Positions 26,031 to 35,082 of a stretch of DNA of 64,000 nucleotides are shown here, piece after piece. Location of the stretch: NCBI GenBank assembly GCA_028023455.1, contig JAQFVV010012507.1:3764901-3828900 (forward strand). The letters run 5' to 3'. This stretch comes from Epiperipatus broadwayi (taxonomy: Eukaryota > Onychophora > Udeonychophora > Euonychophora > Peripatidae). The notes below the pieces were generated by a model. The model did no database searches. It had not been told where the DNA came from and saw only the letters and a list, made by a program, of their open reading frames with translations. Numbering within the stretch: position 1 is the first letter of the stretch; each line of letters begins with the position of its first letter. A program made the position numbers and the translations under genes.

Positions 26031-26935
26031 CATTAAGTCTCAAGAAAATTAAATAAAATAATAATTAATAATCCCAAATACAAGTATTTGTAAAATGAAA
26101 AATTTCATAAAACATAATACCATGACTTTATAAACATTGGTCTAATTATTTTAATGGTTAGATAAAACTTTATTTCTTTTTGTTAATTAATATTGTAAAA
26201 AGCATGCTAATACAATATTACTAGTGAGTACAAATTATTAATGCTTTACAATGTAATAAACAATTGTTATATATTTATTTTTAATGAATTAAATATAGGA
26301 TGTATTATTTTTTTTGTATTTAAATTATAATCTCAATTTATCTTTGCATAATATGTGTGTTTAAATGTATATGGTTAGAAGTTTGATTAAATAAATTTAT
26401 TTTTATTTATGGACAAAATCTGTATTTGTGTGTGGATGATGTGATATCATCCAAAGCAAGCAATTTTAAACTTTATAACTATCCCTAAACATTCATGATT
26501 TTTGCTCAGAAAGTATTGGTATGTAAAAAAGCAACCAACAAAGATAGATGCATACAAAATGCTCTTTAGTTGAAAAACCTCATTTTTTAATTGCAATGAC
26601 AATTAAGTGTGAATAATGTATTATCCTATCAAGATTTATTTGACTGAAGAAATCTAATTGCTTAGACTCATCAAAAAAGAGGTTGGTCATCACCAATGAT
26701 TTATGTAATTAAAATAATCCAAGTAGCCTCATGACACTGTGCTGTTAAAATTATGGATATAAGTCATTTATGTATTATAATATGATATATTATAATATGA
26801 TAGATTTAGAAGTCTGGATTGATATAGTGGGTATCATGGGTCAGATTATATAATGATGATGATTGTATCAGGTTGCTCCATAAAATATAATCAAAGAAAT
26901 AAATATAAGTGAATAAATAAATAAAATGTATACAT

Positions 26936-27071
26936 TTAATCAAATGGGCAACCAAAACATAACAGGTTAAGCATAAGTGAATCTTCTTCCATTCCCGTGA
27001 TTGGCTTCATTTCATTACACATTAGACACCCCAACTTTAGAGGCTTCAATCGGCTCAACATGTTTTGAGGC
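26936..27071 (-). CDS. Candidate terminal exon, Cys-rich, gene unknown
   Basis: On the minus strand a pyrimidine-rich tract (CTTTTCTTTTCTAC) runs into TTTTACTAG and an open stretch of about 44 codons ending in TAA at 26,936-26,938. The peptide carries LGCLMCNEMK and LLCFGCPFD, i.e. C-x-x-C followed by C-x-x-C, a spacing compatible with a zinc-binding knuckle. GC content is well above the surroundings. The first base of the exon would complete a split codon. I see no partner exon in the window and no family match, so it may equally be repeat-derived. Confidence 0.25.
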
Positions 27072-27323
27072 CTAGTAAAATTGTAGAAAAGAAAAGTTTG
27101 ATAATAATAAAATTATTTTTTAATTTATTTTATAATGGTTTTTATGATACATAAATGACGAGTTAGCAAGTGGGGTGTTTTCGAGTTATAAAGATAAAGG
27201 TAAAATTAAAATTGTATCTATAAATTGAACTATTTTTTTATTTCATTTATTAAAAAATCTACTATTGAATAAAATAGATTATTAAATATATTTGGGTGTT
27301 TACTGTAATAATATGTAAGTGCT

Positions 27324-27389
27324 GATATCACCTGTCAGTCAATTACAGTAATTGTGTAATTACTGTAATTGATTGAGAGATGATATCAT
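27324..27389. repeat. 66-bp hairpin
   Basis: TGATATCACCTGTCAGTCAA and ATTACAGTAATT pair with AATTACTGTAATTGATTGAGAGATGATATCA around a short loop near 27,355. Small foldback; origin unknown. Confidence 0.7.
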
Positions 27390-27645
27390 CACAGGATAGA
27401 TGGATACATATTATCATATAAATTATATCATTTCTATTTTTTTTCTTTTTGGTATTTATTGATATTTTTAAACGTGATATAAAATTCTAAAAGAAATAAT
27501 TTTTGAATTATTTTGATTTGTATTTTCTTAATTAAATGTTAGATCTTTTGAATAATTTGTTTCCGTTACTGTTAAGTGATACAATATTATTAAATTTCGT
27601 AGTATATATATATATATATACACACACAGCACTTCATTAATACTA

Positions 27646-27748
27646 AATAATATTGTGAAGAAGTAACAAATCTCCAGTCACGTGCTTTTACAAATTTACA
27701 ATGCACTCGCCCTTGAGCACCGGTTTGTGTCTTCTTCATAATATTACA
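27646..27748. repeat. Inverted pair around a GC-richer loop
   Basis: TAATATTGTGAAGAAG on the left pairs with CTTCTTCATAATATTA on the right. The roughly 70-base loop holds CAGTCACGTGCTT and ACTCGCCCTTGAGCACCGG, unusually GC-rich here. Outer flanks TAATACTAAA and its near-copy to the right suggest a longer element. Non-coding. Confidence 0.5.
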
Positions 27749-27949
27749 TGCGCAGTCTATGTTATATAAATAATAGACTATTTAATACTAAACAATAAAA
27801 ATAAACAGAATTCAGAGAAGATAGAAATAAATAAGATAGTTCACAAAAGTAGTTTTACTGGGAGACAGTAGGGAAGTGACGTTTCATAGGTGACAGTACA
27901 AAAAATAAAAAGTTTAATTTTTAAAAATTTATTCATAAATGAAAGCAGA

Positions 27950-30000
27950 ATCTAAAAATAAAAAAAACAACAATTCAACGTGGAGCGAATATCAACAAAG
28001 ACATTAAAAACTATAGATGATGAAAATCAACAAGACTTTATTATAATGCTCTTAGAAATGATGGAGAAGGCATATATTGAACTCAAAAAAATGAGGTAGG
28101 AAAATTAAAGAAAGGATATTTAGTAAATCAATAAAAGTTTGATGAAATATTTTTAATAAGTAAATGAAAGTGTAATGAAAGTTTTTTTTAGAAAATGAAG
28201 GAAACATTAATGAAATGTTTTTAAAAATCAACAAAAAAATCATGAAAGGTTTGTAGAAAATTAACAAGAAAAGGAAAGTTTTTTTTTTAAAAAAACAACA
28301 AAAAAATGATGAAAGGTTTTTAAAAATCAATAATAGGCAAACAAAAAATGTGAATTGAATTCAGAGAGAACCGGAAGCAACATGGAAAAAAACATTGATA
28401 AAATAGAGGGCAATATCAAAGGAGAAATGACAATTTAAGCACATGAATAAATGTGGCAAGAAATAAAAACCAACAGTATAAAATTTTAAGCACTGATGTA
28501 GAAGAAAATGTTCACATAGTTGTGGATGATAATAGCAGTAAAATATAGGTGGGTAAACAAGATGTGATAGAGAAAATGAAGGTTATGGAAATTAAAGAAA
28601 CATCAAGATCTAATAGTAGAAGAAAGTTAATGTGGAAAAATACACAAGAAAAATGGTTCAACATTCTAACGGAAAATAAAGGATGGTTACTTGAGTAGAT
28701 AAAATAAAGACATATATTGGTAGAAATCTTTCAAATAAATATGTCATGGATATAGAAGCCATGGGTAATGTTAAAAAAATGTTGATGCTTTAATTATGAA
28801 TTATTATCCAAATAAAGACATAAATGAATTATTTCATTCCAATATCAGCCTTTCAAGCTAATTGAGCACACACCTTTTGAGAGTGTTAAATAAGTGAATA
28901 CTCTCCTCTTCAATCCAAGATATAGTATTTATTCCTGCATAAATACTATATCTTGGATTGAAGAGGAGAGTATTCATTTATTTAACACTCTCAAAAGGCA
29001 TATGCTCAATTAGCTTGAAAGGCTGATATTGGAATGAAATATAATTGCAAGCAGTAGTGCTAGATAAAATATTTGCTTATTTACTCATAAATGAATTATA
29101 TGTTAAGTAAAACCTCAAATTTATTGAAAAGTGTGATTATCAAAAAGAATTCAGGAAACAGTTTAATGATCCAAATTTTATTACAAAGATTGCAAACCAT
29201 TAAGCAGATGAGACCAAAAATAAAATATTTAGGCTAAAAAATAAATTCTGTTCTCTGATCATTGAAGAAATAGAAGTTGAGGAAGGCAGTTGAAAAACTA
29301 AAGATGAAGCTACTTTGAACCGTAATGTATACAAAAAAAATTTGAGTATTAAAAGAAAATAAAATTATTGATAGTATGACCCAAGAAAATATTATGTCTA
29401 AATGTCAGTGTTGATATAGTAAAAGAAAATAGTACAGCTGGAAAAGAGAAAGACAAAAGATATCCTTCAGTTGGAAATGATTTAAAATGACCTTGTGAGA
29501 AATAGAAAAATTGTTTTGTCATCCTAAATGAGAACACTTAGATTAGTAAAGAAATACTTAGATACAACGGTGTTTTGAGCCCTTTGTGGATAAAGAAAGA
29601 CTTTTCTGTTATGATGCAATTCATTCAAAAATAAACAATTTTGGACATGATAAATTTATTATAAATAGTAAATTTATAAAATTAAAATCATTATTAAAAA
29701 AGATATTAAAGTCCTGTATAATGTACAATTTTAGGCCAATAATTGACCATTATTATAGAAATATATGTGACTTTTAAGTAATAGATTAGTATTTACACAC
29801 TTAATGATTTTAATATGTTCACAGTTTAGTTAAGAAAAAAGGAAAAATTTTGGAGATTGAATGAAATTTTTAATTATTGGACTTTGTTTAGCTGTACCTT
29901 CAGTATTGGTGATAAATGGAAGATTTTGTCATTAGCATAAGAGCACAGTGTTTTCATCCACTTTCTGGATTTTCCATCTCATGCATTGTACCAACCACTT
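27950..30000 (+). pseudogene. Decayed ORF, unknown element (copy 2), split by a hairpin element
   Basis: The plus strand reads as a Lys/Asn/Glu-rich protein with stops. Readable pieces include LSTDVEENVHIVVDDNSSK, EKWFNILTENKGWLLE, EFRKQFNDPNFITKIANH and LKNKFCSLIIEEIEVEEGS; a 63-codon open stretch lies at 29,586-29,777. A 210-bp hairpin element (28,831-29,040) is inserted in the middle. Composition, orientation and a shared tail suggest it is the same family as 23,190-24,600. EKWF and FRKQF pieces are vaguely gag-like, but I see no zinc knuckle, protease, RT or integrase motif. Confidence 0.35.
28831..29040. repeat. Hairpin element family B, copy 1 (210 bp)
   Basis: An almost perfect palindrome from ATTTCATTCCAATATCAGCC to GGCTGATATTGGAATGAAAT with a loop near 28,933-28,944. 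Same family as 57,837-58,072: both carry CCTTTCAAGC-AATTG, GAGTGTTAAATAA and CAAGATATAG in the same order. Inserted into the decayed ORF. A transcript would fold into a long stem. No ORF. Confidence 0.85.
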
Positions 30001-30300
30001 TTGAAGTTGTATGATTGTTTTCATTAGTCATCTTAGATGTATATAGAGATTAGCAGCATCTGGTTAATTGGCCATTAAAAGTAAATAAAAGTGGATTATC
30101 TACTGAAAGTCACATTAATTCATGTAACAATCAGGCTGTGATTACATCTGAGATGCAAACAATTTTACATCTGCTTAAAATCTCACTATATCTGTTAACC
30201 CCTATATAGATAACATTGTATTGGTCTAGCAGTGTAGTAAGTGTAATGAGATATATAACATTAATTAACCCTGTTTGGTGGTTGGTCAAAAAATGTAAAT

Positions 30301-30998
30301 TATAACTATATTTATATATTAAACAAAACAAGTTATAAATTATAATATATATTTATATATTAAACAAAACAAGTTATAAATTTTGTTAGCTTGCTTATAG
30401 CTTGTATTTTATGATCACTAGATGGAGCTTTACCAATATCTTTGTACAAGCTTTGTATACATAAATGTTGAGAGAGACAGATTCAATATCTCTTTCATAG
30501 TCTCCATCTTCAGATCAGCTGATTTCAAGCTAATTGCCCATCATCAGTGAAGGGTAGGGACTAAAAACTAGATCTAAACACTGACTCTATAACTCAGCAT
30601 TTATGCAAAAAGTTTCTATCAGCTTGCAAGCGTCAATTTTTCAGATGTGGAAATATCTTCAAATCCAGTTAAACAAAATAGACAGCTACATGGATCTGAA
30701 AACAGTTCAGTTTCACCATATAGTAAAAGCCTCTGCAATATATATCATTGCAAAAACCTTCAACGGTACATTTATGATAAACAAAACAAGTTATAAATTT
30801 ATTAACTTGCTTATACCTTGCATTTTATGATCACTAGATGGAGCTTTACCACTATCTTCATACAAACTAGCCAATTAGCTTAAAATCAGCTGATCTGAAA
30901 ATGGAGACAATGAAATAAATATTGAATTATGTCTCTCTCAGCATTTATGTATACAAAGCTTGTATGGAGATATTGGTAAAGGTCCATCTAGTGAATAT
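30301..30998 (-). mobile_element. Penelope-type terminal-repeat cluster (non-autonomous or remnant)
   Basis: A terminal-repeat-like unit is present in three versions. A reversed copy at about 30,381-30,552 carries the hammerhead motif; a partial reversed copy lies at about 30,776-30,862; an inverted, forward copy lies at about 30,868-30,998. Shared landmarks are GATCACTAGATGGAGCTTTACC, the GTATACATAAATG and GAGAGAGACA region, and ATCAGCTGATCTGAA. The reversed copy ends in a duplicated tail of about 41 bp (30,301-30,340 and 30,341-30,381, both holding TTAAACAAAACAAGTTATAAA), and that tail recurs at 30,776-30,800. Tandem plus partial inverted repeats with a short tail duplication and a hammerhead are the described habit of Penelope-like pLTRs. 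No RT or GIY-YIG coding is visible in the 230-base unique core. Confidence 0.55.
30508..30552 (-). ncRNA. Hammerhead ribozyme motif
   Basis: Reading 5' to 3' on the minus strand: stem I strand CUUCA (30,552-30,548); core CUGAUGA (30,547-30,541); stem II/loop GGGC-AAUUA-GCUU with one extra U before it; core GAAA (30,526-30,523). Then stem III AUCAG:CUGAU, formed by the self-complementary UCAGCUGA plus the canonical A15.1-U16.1 pair; cleavage triplet AUC; and stem I closing strand UGAAG, a perfect 5-bp match to CUUCA. All invariant core residues are present. Stem II is weak (two G-U pairs), so activity is uncertain. The very short palindromic stem III matches hammerheads of Penelope-like elements, which are thought to act as dimers. 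Confidence 0.7.
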
Positions 30999-31002
30999 AT
31001 AT

Positions 31003-34000
31003 ATATCATCATCAACCCTTATCAATCCACTGCAAGATGAAGATATCTCCAAGTTTAATCCATCTTCTCCGATCTTTAGCTTCTCTTTTCCACAACACCC
31101 CTGCACATTTTCTTATTTCATCCATCCATCTCACATGTGGTCTCTTTCTGGGTCTTTTACAATCTCTTGGAATCCAGTTTAAAATTTCAATTGTCCATCT
31201 ATTATCATCTCTTCTAGCAATATGTCCAGCCCAACTCCATTTCAATCTTTTAATTTTTTCAATAAGGTCAGTAACACCTGTTTGTTGTCTTACCCATACA
31301 TTGCGTTTTCGATCTCTTCTTGTTACTCCCAACATACATCTCTCCATACTCCTTTGAGTGGTCTGAAGTCTCTGTATTGCTCTTCTATTAAGTGTCCAAG
31401 TCTCAGATCCATAAGTAAGAACTGGTAAAACACATTTGTTAAAAACCATCCTTTTCAAACACATAGGCATATTTCCTTTTAGTATCAAGTTATTTCTACC
31501 AAAAGCACTCCAACCAAGTTTAATTCTATGATTAATTTCCTCCATTATGTTTCCATCTGTATTAATAATCTGACCAAGGTATTTGTAACTGTTAACTTCT
31601 TCTAATTCTTCATAATCAATCTTTATTTTCATATTTTGAGCAAATCGATTAAACATTACTTTAGTCTTTTTAACATTTATCTTTAGTCCTACTTTTCTAC
31701 TTTCATCTGCTAACTCCTGCAACATTTCCTGCAGCTCTGAAGCATTATTTGCAAAAACAACTACATCATCTGCGAAATCTAAATGACTTAAATACTCTCC
31801 ATTTACTTTCACTCCTTTAGTTTCCCATTTTAATCCACAAAATACTTCTTGCAGCACTGCTGTAAAAAGTTTTGGAGATATGGAGTCACCTTGTCTTACA
31901 CCTTTCTCAATGTTGATTTTTCCAGTATCATTATGTAATCTAATTGTTGCTGTTGCATTTTTATAAATATTCTTTAAAATATGACAATATCCTGGATCTA
32001 TACTTTGATGATCCAATGCTTTAATCACTGAAGAAATGTGTATAGAATCGAATGCCTTTTCATAATCTACAAATCCAAAACATAATGACAACTCATATTC
32101 ATTTGTCCTTTCTATGACTTCTCTCAATACCTGGATATGATCTATTGTACTAAAACCACTTTTAAATCCAGCTTGTTCTCTTGGTTGGTGGAAATCCAAA
32201 GTTCTCTGTAGACGAGTTGTAATTATCTTGGTAAAAATTTTATATAAAACTGATAAAAGGCTGATAGGTCTGTAATTTCTAATATCTTCTTTATCACCTT
32301 TTTTAAATATTAATATTATTACTGCATTCTTCCAATCTTCCAGTACATCTTTATCATTTAGACATTTGGTATATAACTTTGCTAAAATTGTTTCTATTTC
32401 TTCACCTGCTTCTTTTAATATATCAATTATAATTCCATCATTTCCTGGAGCCTTTCCTTTCTTCATACATTTAATTGCATGTCTCACTTCTTCATTTAAA
32501 ATTCTGGGCAATTCGGAAGATGTAATAGATATAGAAGGTACTTGTTCTTTATTACTATATAATTCTTGATAAAAATCTTCTACCAATTTCATGATGTCAT
32601 CTCTCTTTTTAGTAATAATTCCATCTTTTTTTCTTATTGCAGATATAAATTTCCTACCAATACCAAAATGTTGTTTAACATTCTTGAGACTTTTATTTTC
32701 TTCTACAGCTTTCCTTGCTATTTCACAGTTATACTTTCTTATATCATTTTCAACTCTTTTCCGTACCATTTTACAAAATTCGAGATATTCAATTCTTTTT
32801 AATACATCATTTTTGTATATCTTCATATTCCTTCTTTTCTTCATAAATTCTCTAGTCTCAGTAGAAATTTTATTAGTCAATTGCTGCTTTTTTCTACCAG
32901 CTATCTTTGTTGCAGTTTTTAAAAGTGTATCAGTTATTTTCATATTAATTTCATTCAAATCTGAATCATGTTCAAAATCTCCTAACACTTGAAACCTATT
33001 TGTAAGTTCTAATTTAAATTCATTAGAATGTTTCTGAAGATTAGGAATATCAACTGTAAATATTGTTTTTCTTAATAATTTTTGTCTCTCTAGTTTTACA
33101 TTAACACGTAACTTACACCTTACTAATCGATGATCACTTCCTGTGTTAAATTTATTAAGAACATTACAATCTTGAAATATGTATTTCCTGTTAGTCAAAA
33201 TATAATCCAATTCTGCTGTACCTTCATTTGGATGCTTCCATGTCCATTTCCTTTTAACATTTTTCTCAAAAAATGAATTCATAATATAAAGTTTTTCTTT
33301 TTCTGCAAACTCCACAAGTCTATGTCCTCTCTCATTTCTATTACCATAACCAAAATTACCTACAGCAATTTCATCTTTCATTTGTCTACCAATTCTAGCA
33401 TTAAAGTCTCCCATAACAATTTTAAAATGTTGTTTACTCTGATCAAAAGCCTTTTGTACATCCATATAAAAATCTTCTACTACTTCATCACTATGAGAAC
33501 TTGTTGGGGCATAAACCTGAATTATCTGCATTTGGTATCTGCTATTAAGTTGTATAACTAATCTTGCAACTCTGTCTGATACACCATCAATCTCCACAAT
33601 ATTGTTCTTCCACTTTTTATTTATAATGAATCCTACTCCACTTGTATTTCCAATATGTGTGCCTTTATAATAGAGTATATGTCCACTTTTTAAATCAATT
33701 GTTTCTTCACCTTTTCTTCTAACTTCACAAAGTCCAATAATGTCCCATTTAATATAAGACAATTCTTCTTCTAATTCTTGCAATCTTCCTTCACTTGAAA
33801 GTGATCTGCAGTTGTAAGTACCTAAATAAAAAGTCGTCATCAAATGGCAGCCTGGGTCTGCAATCAGGGGATTCTTAGCACCCTCCGCCTTCAGCCACCA
33901 ACCACTGCCTTGGTTGGTGACTTTACAGCCTCCTGGGAATAAGGGCCATGCTTTATTTTTGTCTGTCATAATTGTATATATGTATGAATTCAAACATTCA

Positions 34001-34274
34001 TTCTGCCTTATCAGGCACTGAGAAGAAAGACCATGGTGTTTCTTGATCTTAAACTCAGAGGTAAAAAGCCAATAAACTCACCACGCTGGCTAATGCATGT
34101 TGGTGAGCAGCCCATCCATGTTCGTATACTATATGAATAATCACATAGTAATAACAGCTGCAACGACAAGAACGTATGGAGTGGACATTAGGAATTTGCC
34201 CTGCTCGGTTCCTTTAAGGCCTCCAAGAGGAATCAAAGGGTCTCCTTTCAGTTAATAGCAAACTCCTTTCTGCA

Positions 34275-34277
<3 letters not shown>
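31003..34277 (-). mobile_element. Full-length RTE-type non-LTR retrotransposon
   Basis: The element consists of a leader of roughly 280 bases, one long ORF (33,993-31,012) and a very short 3' tail ending GGGTTGATGATGATATATAT. RTE elements typically have a single endonuclease-RT ORF and a short microsatellite-like 3' end, as here. Its 5' edge abuts a (TA)n tract and its 3' edge lies in the arm of the Penelope-type cluster next to TTCACTAGATGG. The decayed plus-strand copy at 13,808-16,812 confirms the extent of most of the leader and the 3' end. No clear target duplication could be read because both edges are (TA)-rich. Confidence 0.85.
31012..33993 (-). CDS. RTE endonuclease-reverse transcriptase, 993 aa, intact
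   Basis: The protein nicks target DNA and copies its own RNA into the genome by target-primed reverse transcription. Residues 55-295 are an APE-type endonuclease: LGTYNCRSL (58-66), IGLCEVRRK (86-94), VYAPTSS, VMGDFNAR (193-200), ELDYILTNRK and GSDHRLVR (285-292). Residues 515-815 are the reverse transcriptase: NYRPISLLS, EQAGFKSGFSTIDHI, motif A FVDYEKAFDS (641-650), motif B GVRQGDSISPKLF (698-710), motif C HLDFADDVVVF (737-747), motif D GLKINVKKTKVM and motif E YKYLGQII. The C-terminal tail (855-993) has LTYGSETW and KRPHVRWMDEI, typical of RTE. No stop or frameshift; all catalytic residues are present. About 1,000 residues is normal. The start is uncertain: Met1, Met9 or Met52 could serve. 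Confidence 0.93.
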   Translation of the reverse strand: MNSYIYTIMTDKNKAWPLFPGGCKVTNQGSGWWLKAEGAKNPLIADPGCHLMTTFYLGTYNCRSLSSEGRLQELEEELSYIKWDIIGLCEVRRKGEETIDLKSGHILYYKGTHIGNTSGVGFIINKKWKNNIVEIDGVSDRVARLVIQLNSRYQMQIIQVYAPTSSHSDEVVEDFYMDVQKAFDQSKQHFKIVMGDFNARIGRQMKDEIAVGNFGYGNRNERGHRLVEFAEKEKLYIMNSFFEKNVKRKWTWKHPNEGTAELDYILTNRKYIFQDCNVLNKFNTGSDHRLVRCKLRVNVKLERQKLLRKTIFTVDIPNLQKHSNEFKLELTNRFQVLGDFEHDSDLNEINMKITDTLLKTATKIAGRKKQQLTNKISTETREFMKKRRNMKIYKNDVLKRIEYLEFCKMVRKRVENDIRKYNCEIARKAVEENKSLKNVKQHFGIGRKFISAIRKKDGIITKKRDDIMKLVEDFYQELYSNKEQVPSISITSSELPRILNEEVRHAIKCMKKGKAPGNDGIIIDILKEAGEEIETILAKLYTKCLNDKDVLEDWKNAVIILIFKKGDKEDIRNYRPISLLSVLYKIFTKIITTRLQRTLDFHQPREQAGFKSGFSTIDHIQVLREVIERTNEYELSLCFGFVDYEKAFDSIHISSVIKALDHQSIDPGYCHILKNIYKNATATIRLHNDTGKINIEKGVRQGDSISPKLFTAVLQEVFCGLKWETKGVKVNGEYLSHLDFADDVVVFANNASELQEMLQELADESRKVGLKINVKKTKVMFNRFAQNMKIKIDYEELEEVNSYKYLGQIINTDGNIMEEINHRIKLGWSAFGRNNLILKGNMPMCLKRMVFNKCVLPVLTYGSETWTLNRRAIQRLQTTQRSMERCMLGVTRRDRKRNVWVRQQTGVTDLIEKIKRLKWSWAGHIARRDDNRWTIEILNWIPRDCKRPRKRPHVRWMDEIRKCAGVLWKREAKDRRRWIKLGDIFILQWIDKG

Positions 34278-34362
<85 letters not shown>
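34278..34362. repeat. (TA)n microsatellite, left side of the Penelope fragment
   Basis: About 42 TA units between the 5' end of the RTE and the inverted repeat at 34,362. Confidence 0.95.
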
Positions 34363-34366
<4 letters not shown>

Positions 34367-34436
34367 TTCAAAACAATACAATAATTAATACAGTAAAAAT
34401 GTTTTAAAAAACAAATATACACCACAATTTAATAGA

Positions 34437-34472
34437 AGTACTTTCAACTATCTATGTAGTCATTATCAACTA
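34437..34472 (-). ncRNA. Decayed hammerhead-like motif
   Basis: The minus strand reads CUAG, UUGAUAA, U, stem GACUA-CAUAGA-UAGUU, GAAA, GUAC, UUCUA. The layout matches a Penelope-type hammerhead with a self-complementary stem III (A-GUAC-U) and a 3-bp stem I (UAG/CUA). The CUGAUGA core is changed at two invariant positions (C3 to U and G8 to A), so it should be inactive. Confidence 0.4.
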
Positions 34473-34532
34473 GATTCAAATTGTATTACAAAAAAACATT
34501 ACAAATGTAAACGAAAAGTAATATGTCATACA

Positions 34533-34862
34533 TCAATTTTCCCACAATTCATTAATTTTTATATTGGCAGCCTGTCTATTTATCAAATGTTGCTTTTCAC
34601 TTTTTATTAACATAGCTTCTTTAATTTTGTGTTTATTATTATTTCTCTCAATGCACAAAATCTTAACTTTATTAAAATCAAAATCAAAACCATAATTACA
34701 TGTTACATTATGATCAAAAAATACTGAAGGTGATACGTCATCATTTCTAACAATCTCTTGTCTTGATTTTTGTACTTGTTTACATAACAACAAATGCTCC
34801 TTTGATCTTTTCTCCATTGTACATCGAGATTCACCTTTATATGCCTTTCCAAAAACACACAG
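34533..34862 (-). pseudogene. Penelope-like GIY-YIG endonuclease domain fragment
   Basis: An open minus-strand stretch of about 110 codons begins just after a stop and ends at TGA 34,533. It opens with FGKAYKGESRCTMEKRSKEH, equivalent to the family pattern G-K-x-Y-I-G-E-T-x-R-x-L-x-x-R-x-x-E-H, and continues to NKVKILCIERNNNKHKIKEA and INRQAANIKINELW, the typical close of Penelope-like ORFs. Isoleucine of YIG is replaced by lysine. In the intact element this domain cuts target DNA downstream of the reverse transcriptase; here the RT is missing, so the fragment is a dead remnant. The first internal Met is at about residue 15. Family assignment is confident; the subfamily is not. Confidence 0.82.
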
Positions 34863-34988
34863 TCATTTATATAAATTTATAAATTGTGGTGTATATTTGT
34901 TTTTTAAAATATTTTTTACTTTATTAATTGTTGTATTGTTTTGAATAATTATATATATATTTTATTATAATTGGAATACAGACATTGA

Positions 34989-34990
<2 letters not shown>

Positions 34991-35080
<90 letters not shown>
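34991..35080. repeat. (TA)n microsatellite, right side of the Penelope fragment
   Basis: About 44 TA units interrupted once (AATGTA at 35,038-35,043). Confidence 0.95.

Positions 35081-35082
<2 letters not shown>

Larger units (their letters stand above)
34362..34960 (-). mobile_element. 5'-truncated Penelope-like element flanked by inverted terminal repeats
   Basis: The left repeat (34,362-34,433) and right repeat (about 34,884-34,960) are inverted copies: AATTATTCAAAACAATACAA and ACAAATATACACCACAATTTA on one side, their complement on the other. Between them, on the minus strand, lie the GIY-YIG end of a Penelope ORF and a 3' region with a decayed hammerhead-like motif. (TA)n tracts flank both sides, so the element most likely sits inside one microsatellite. 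The upstream repeat placed directly before a 5'-truncated ORF, in opposite orientation, is a known Penelope arrangement. The reverse-transcriptase part is absent. Confidence 0.75.

Noticed and set aside
29000-29040. GCTTGAAA in hairpin family B as a ribozyme remnant
   Set aside because: It resembles the 30.5-kb motif around AATTAGCTTGAAA, but there is no CUGAUGA and no valid stem III or U16.1; similarity may be chance.
31037-33561. Several plus-strand ORFs of 67-133 codons
   Set aside because: They are antisense shadows of the RTE ORF on the minus strand.
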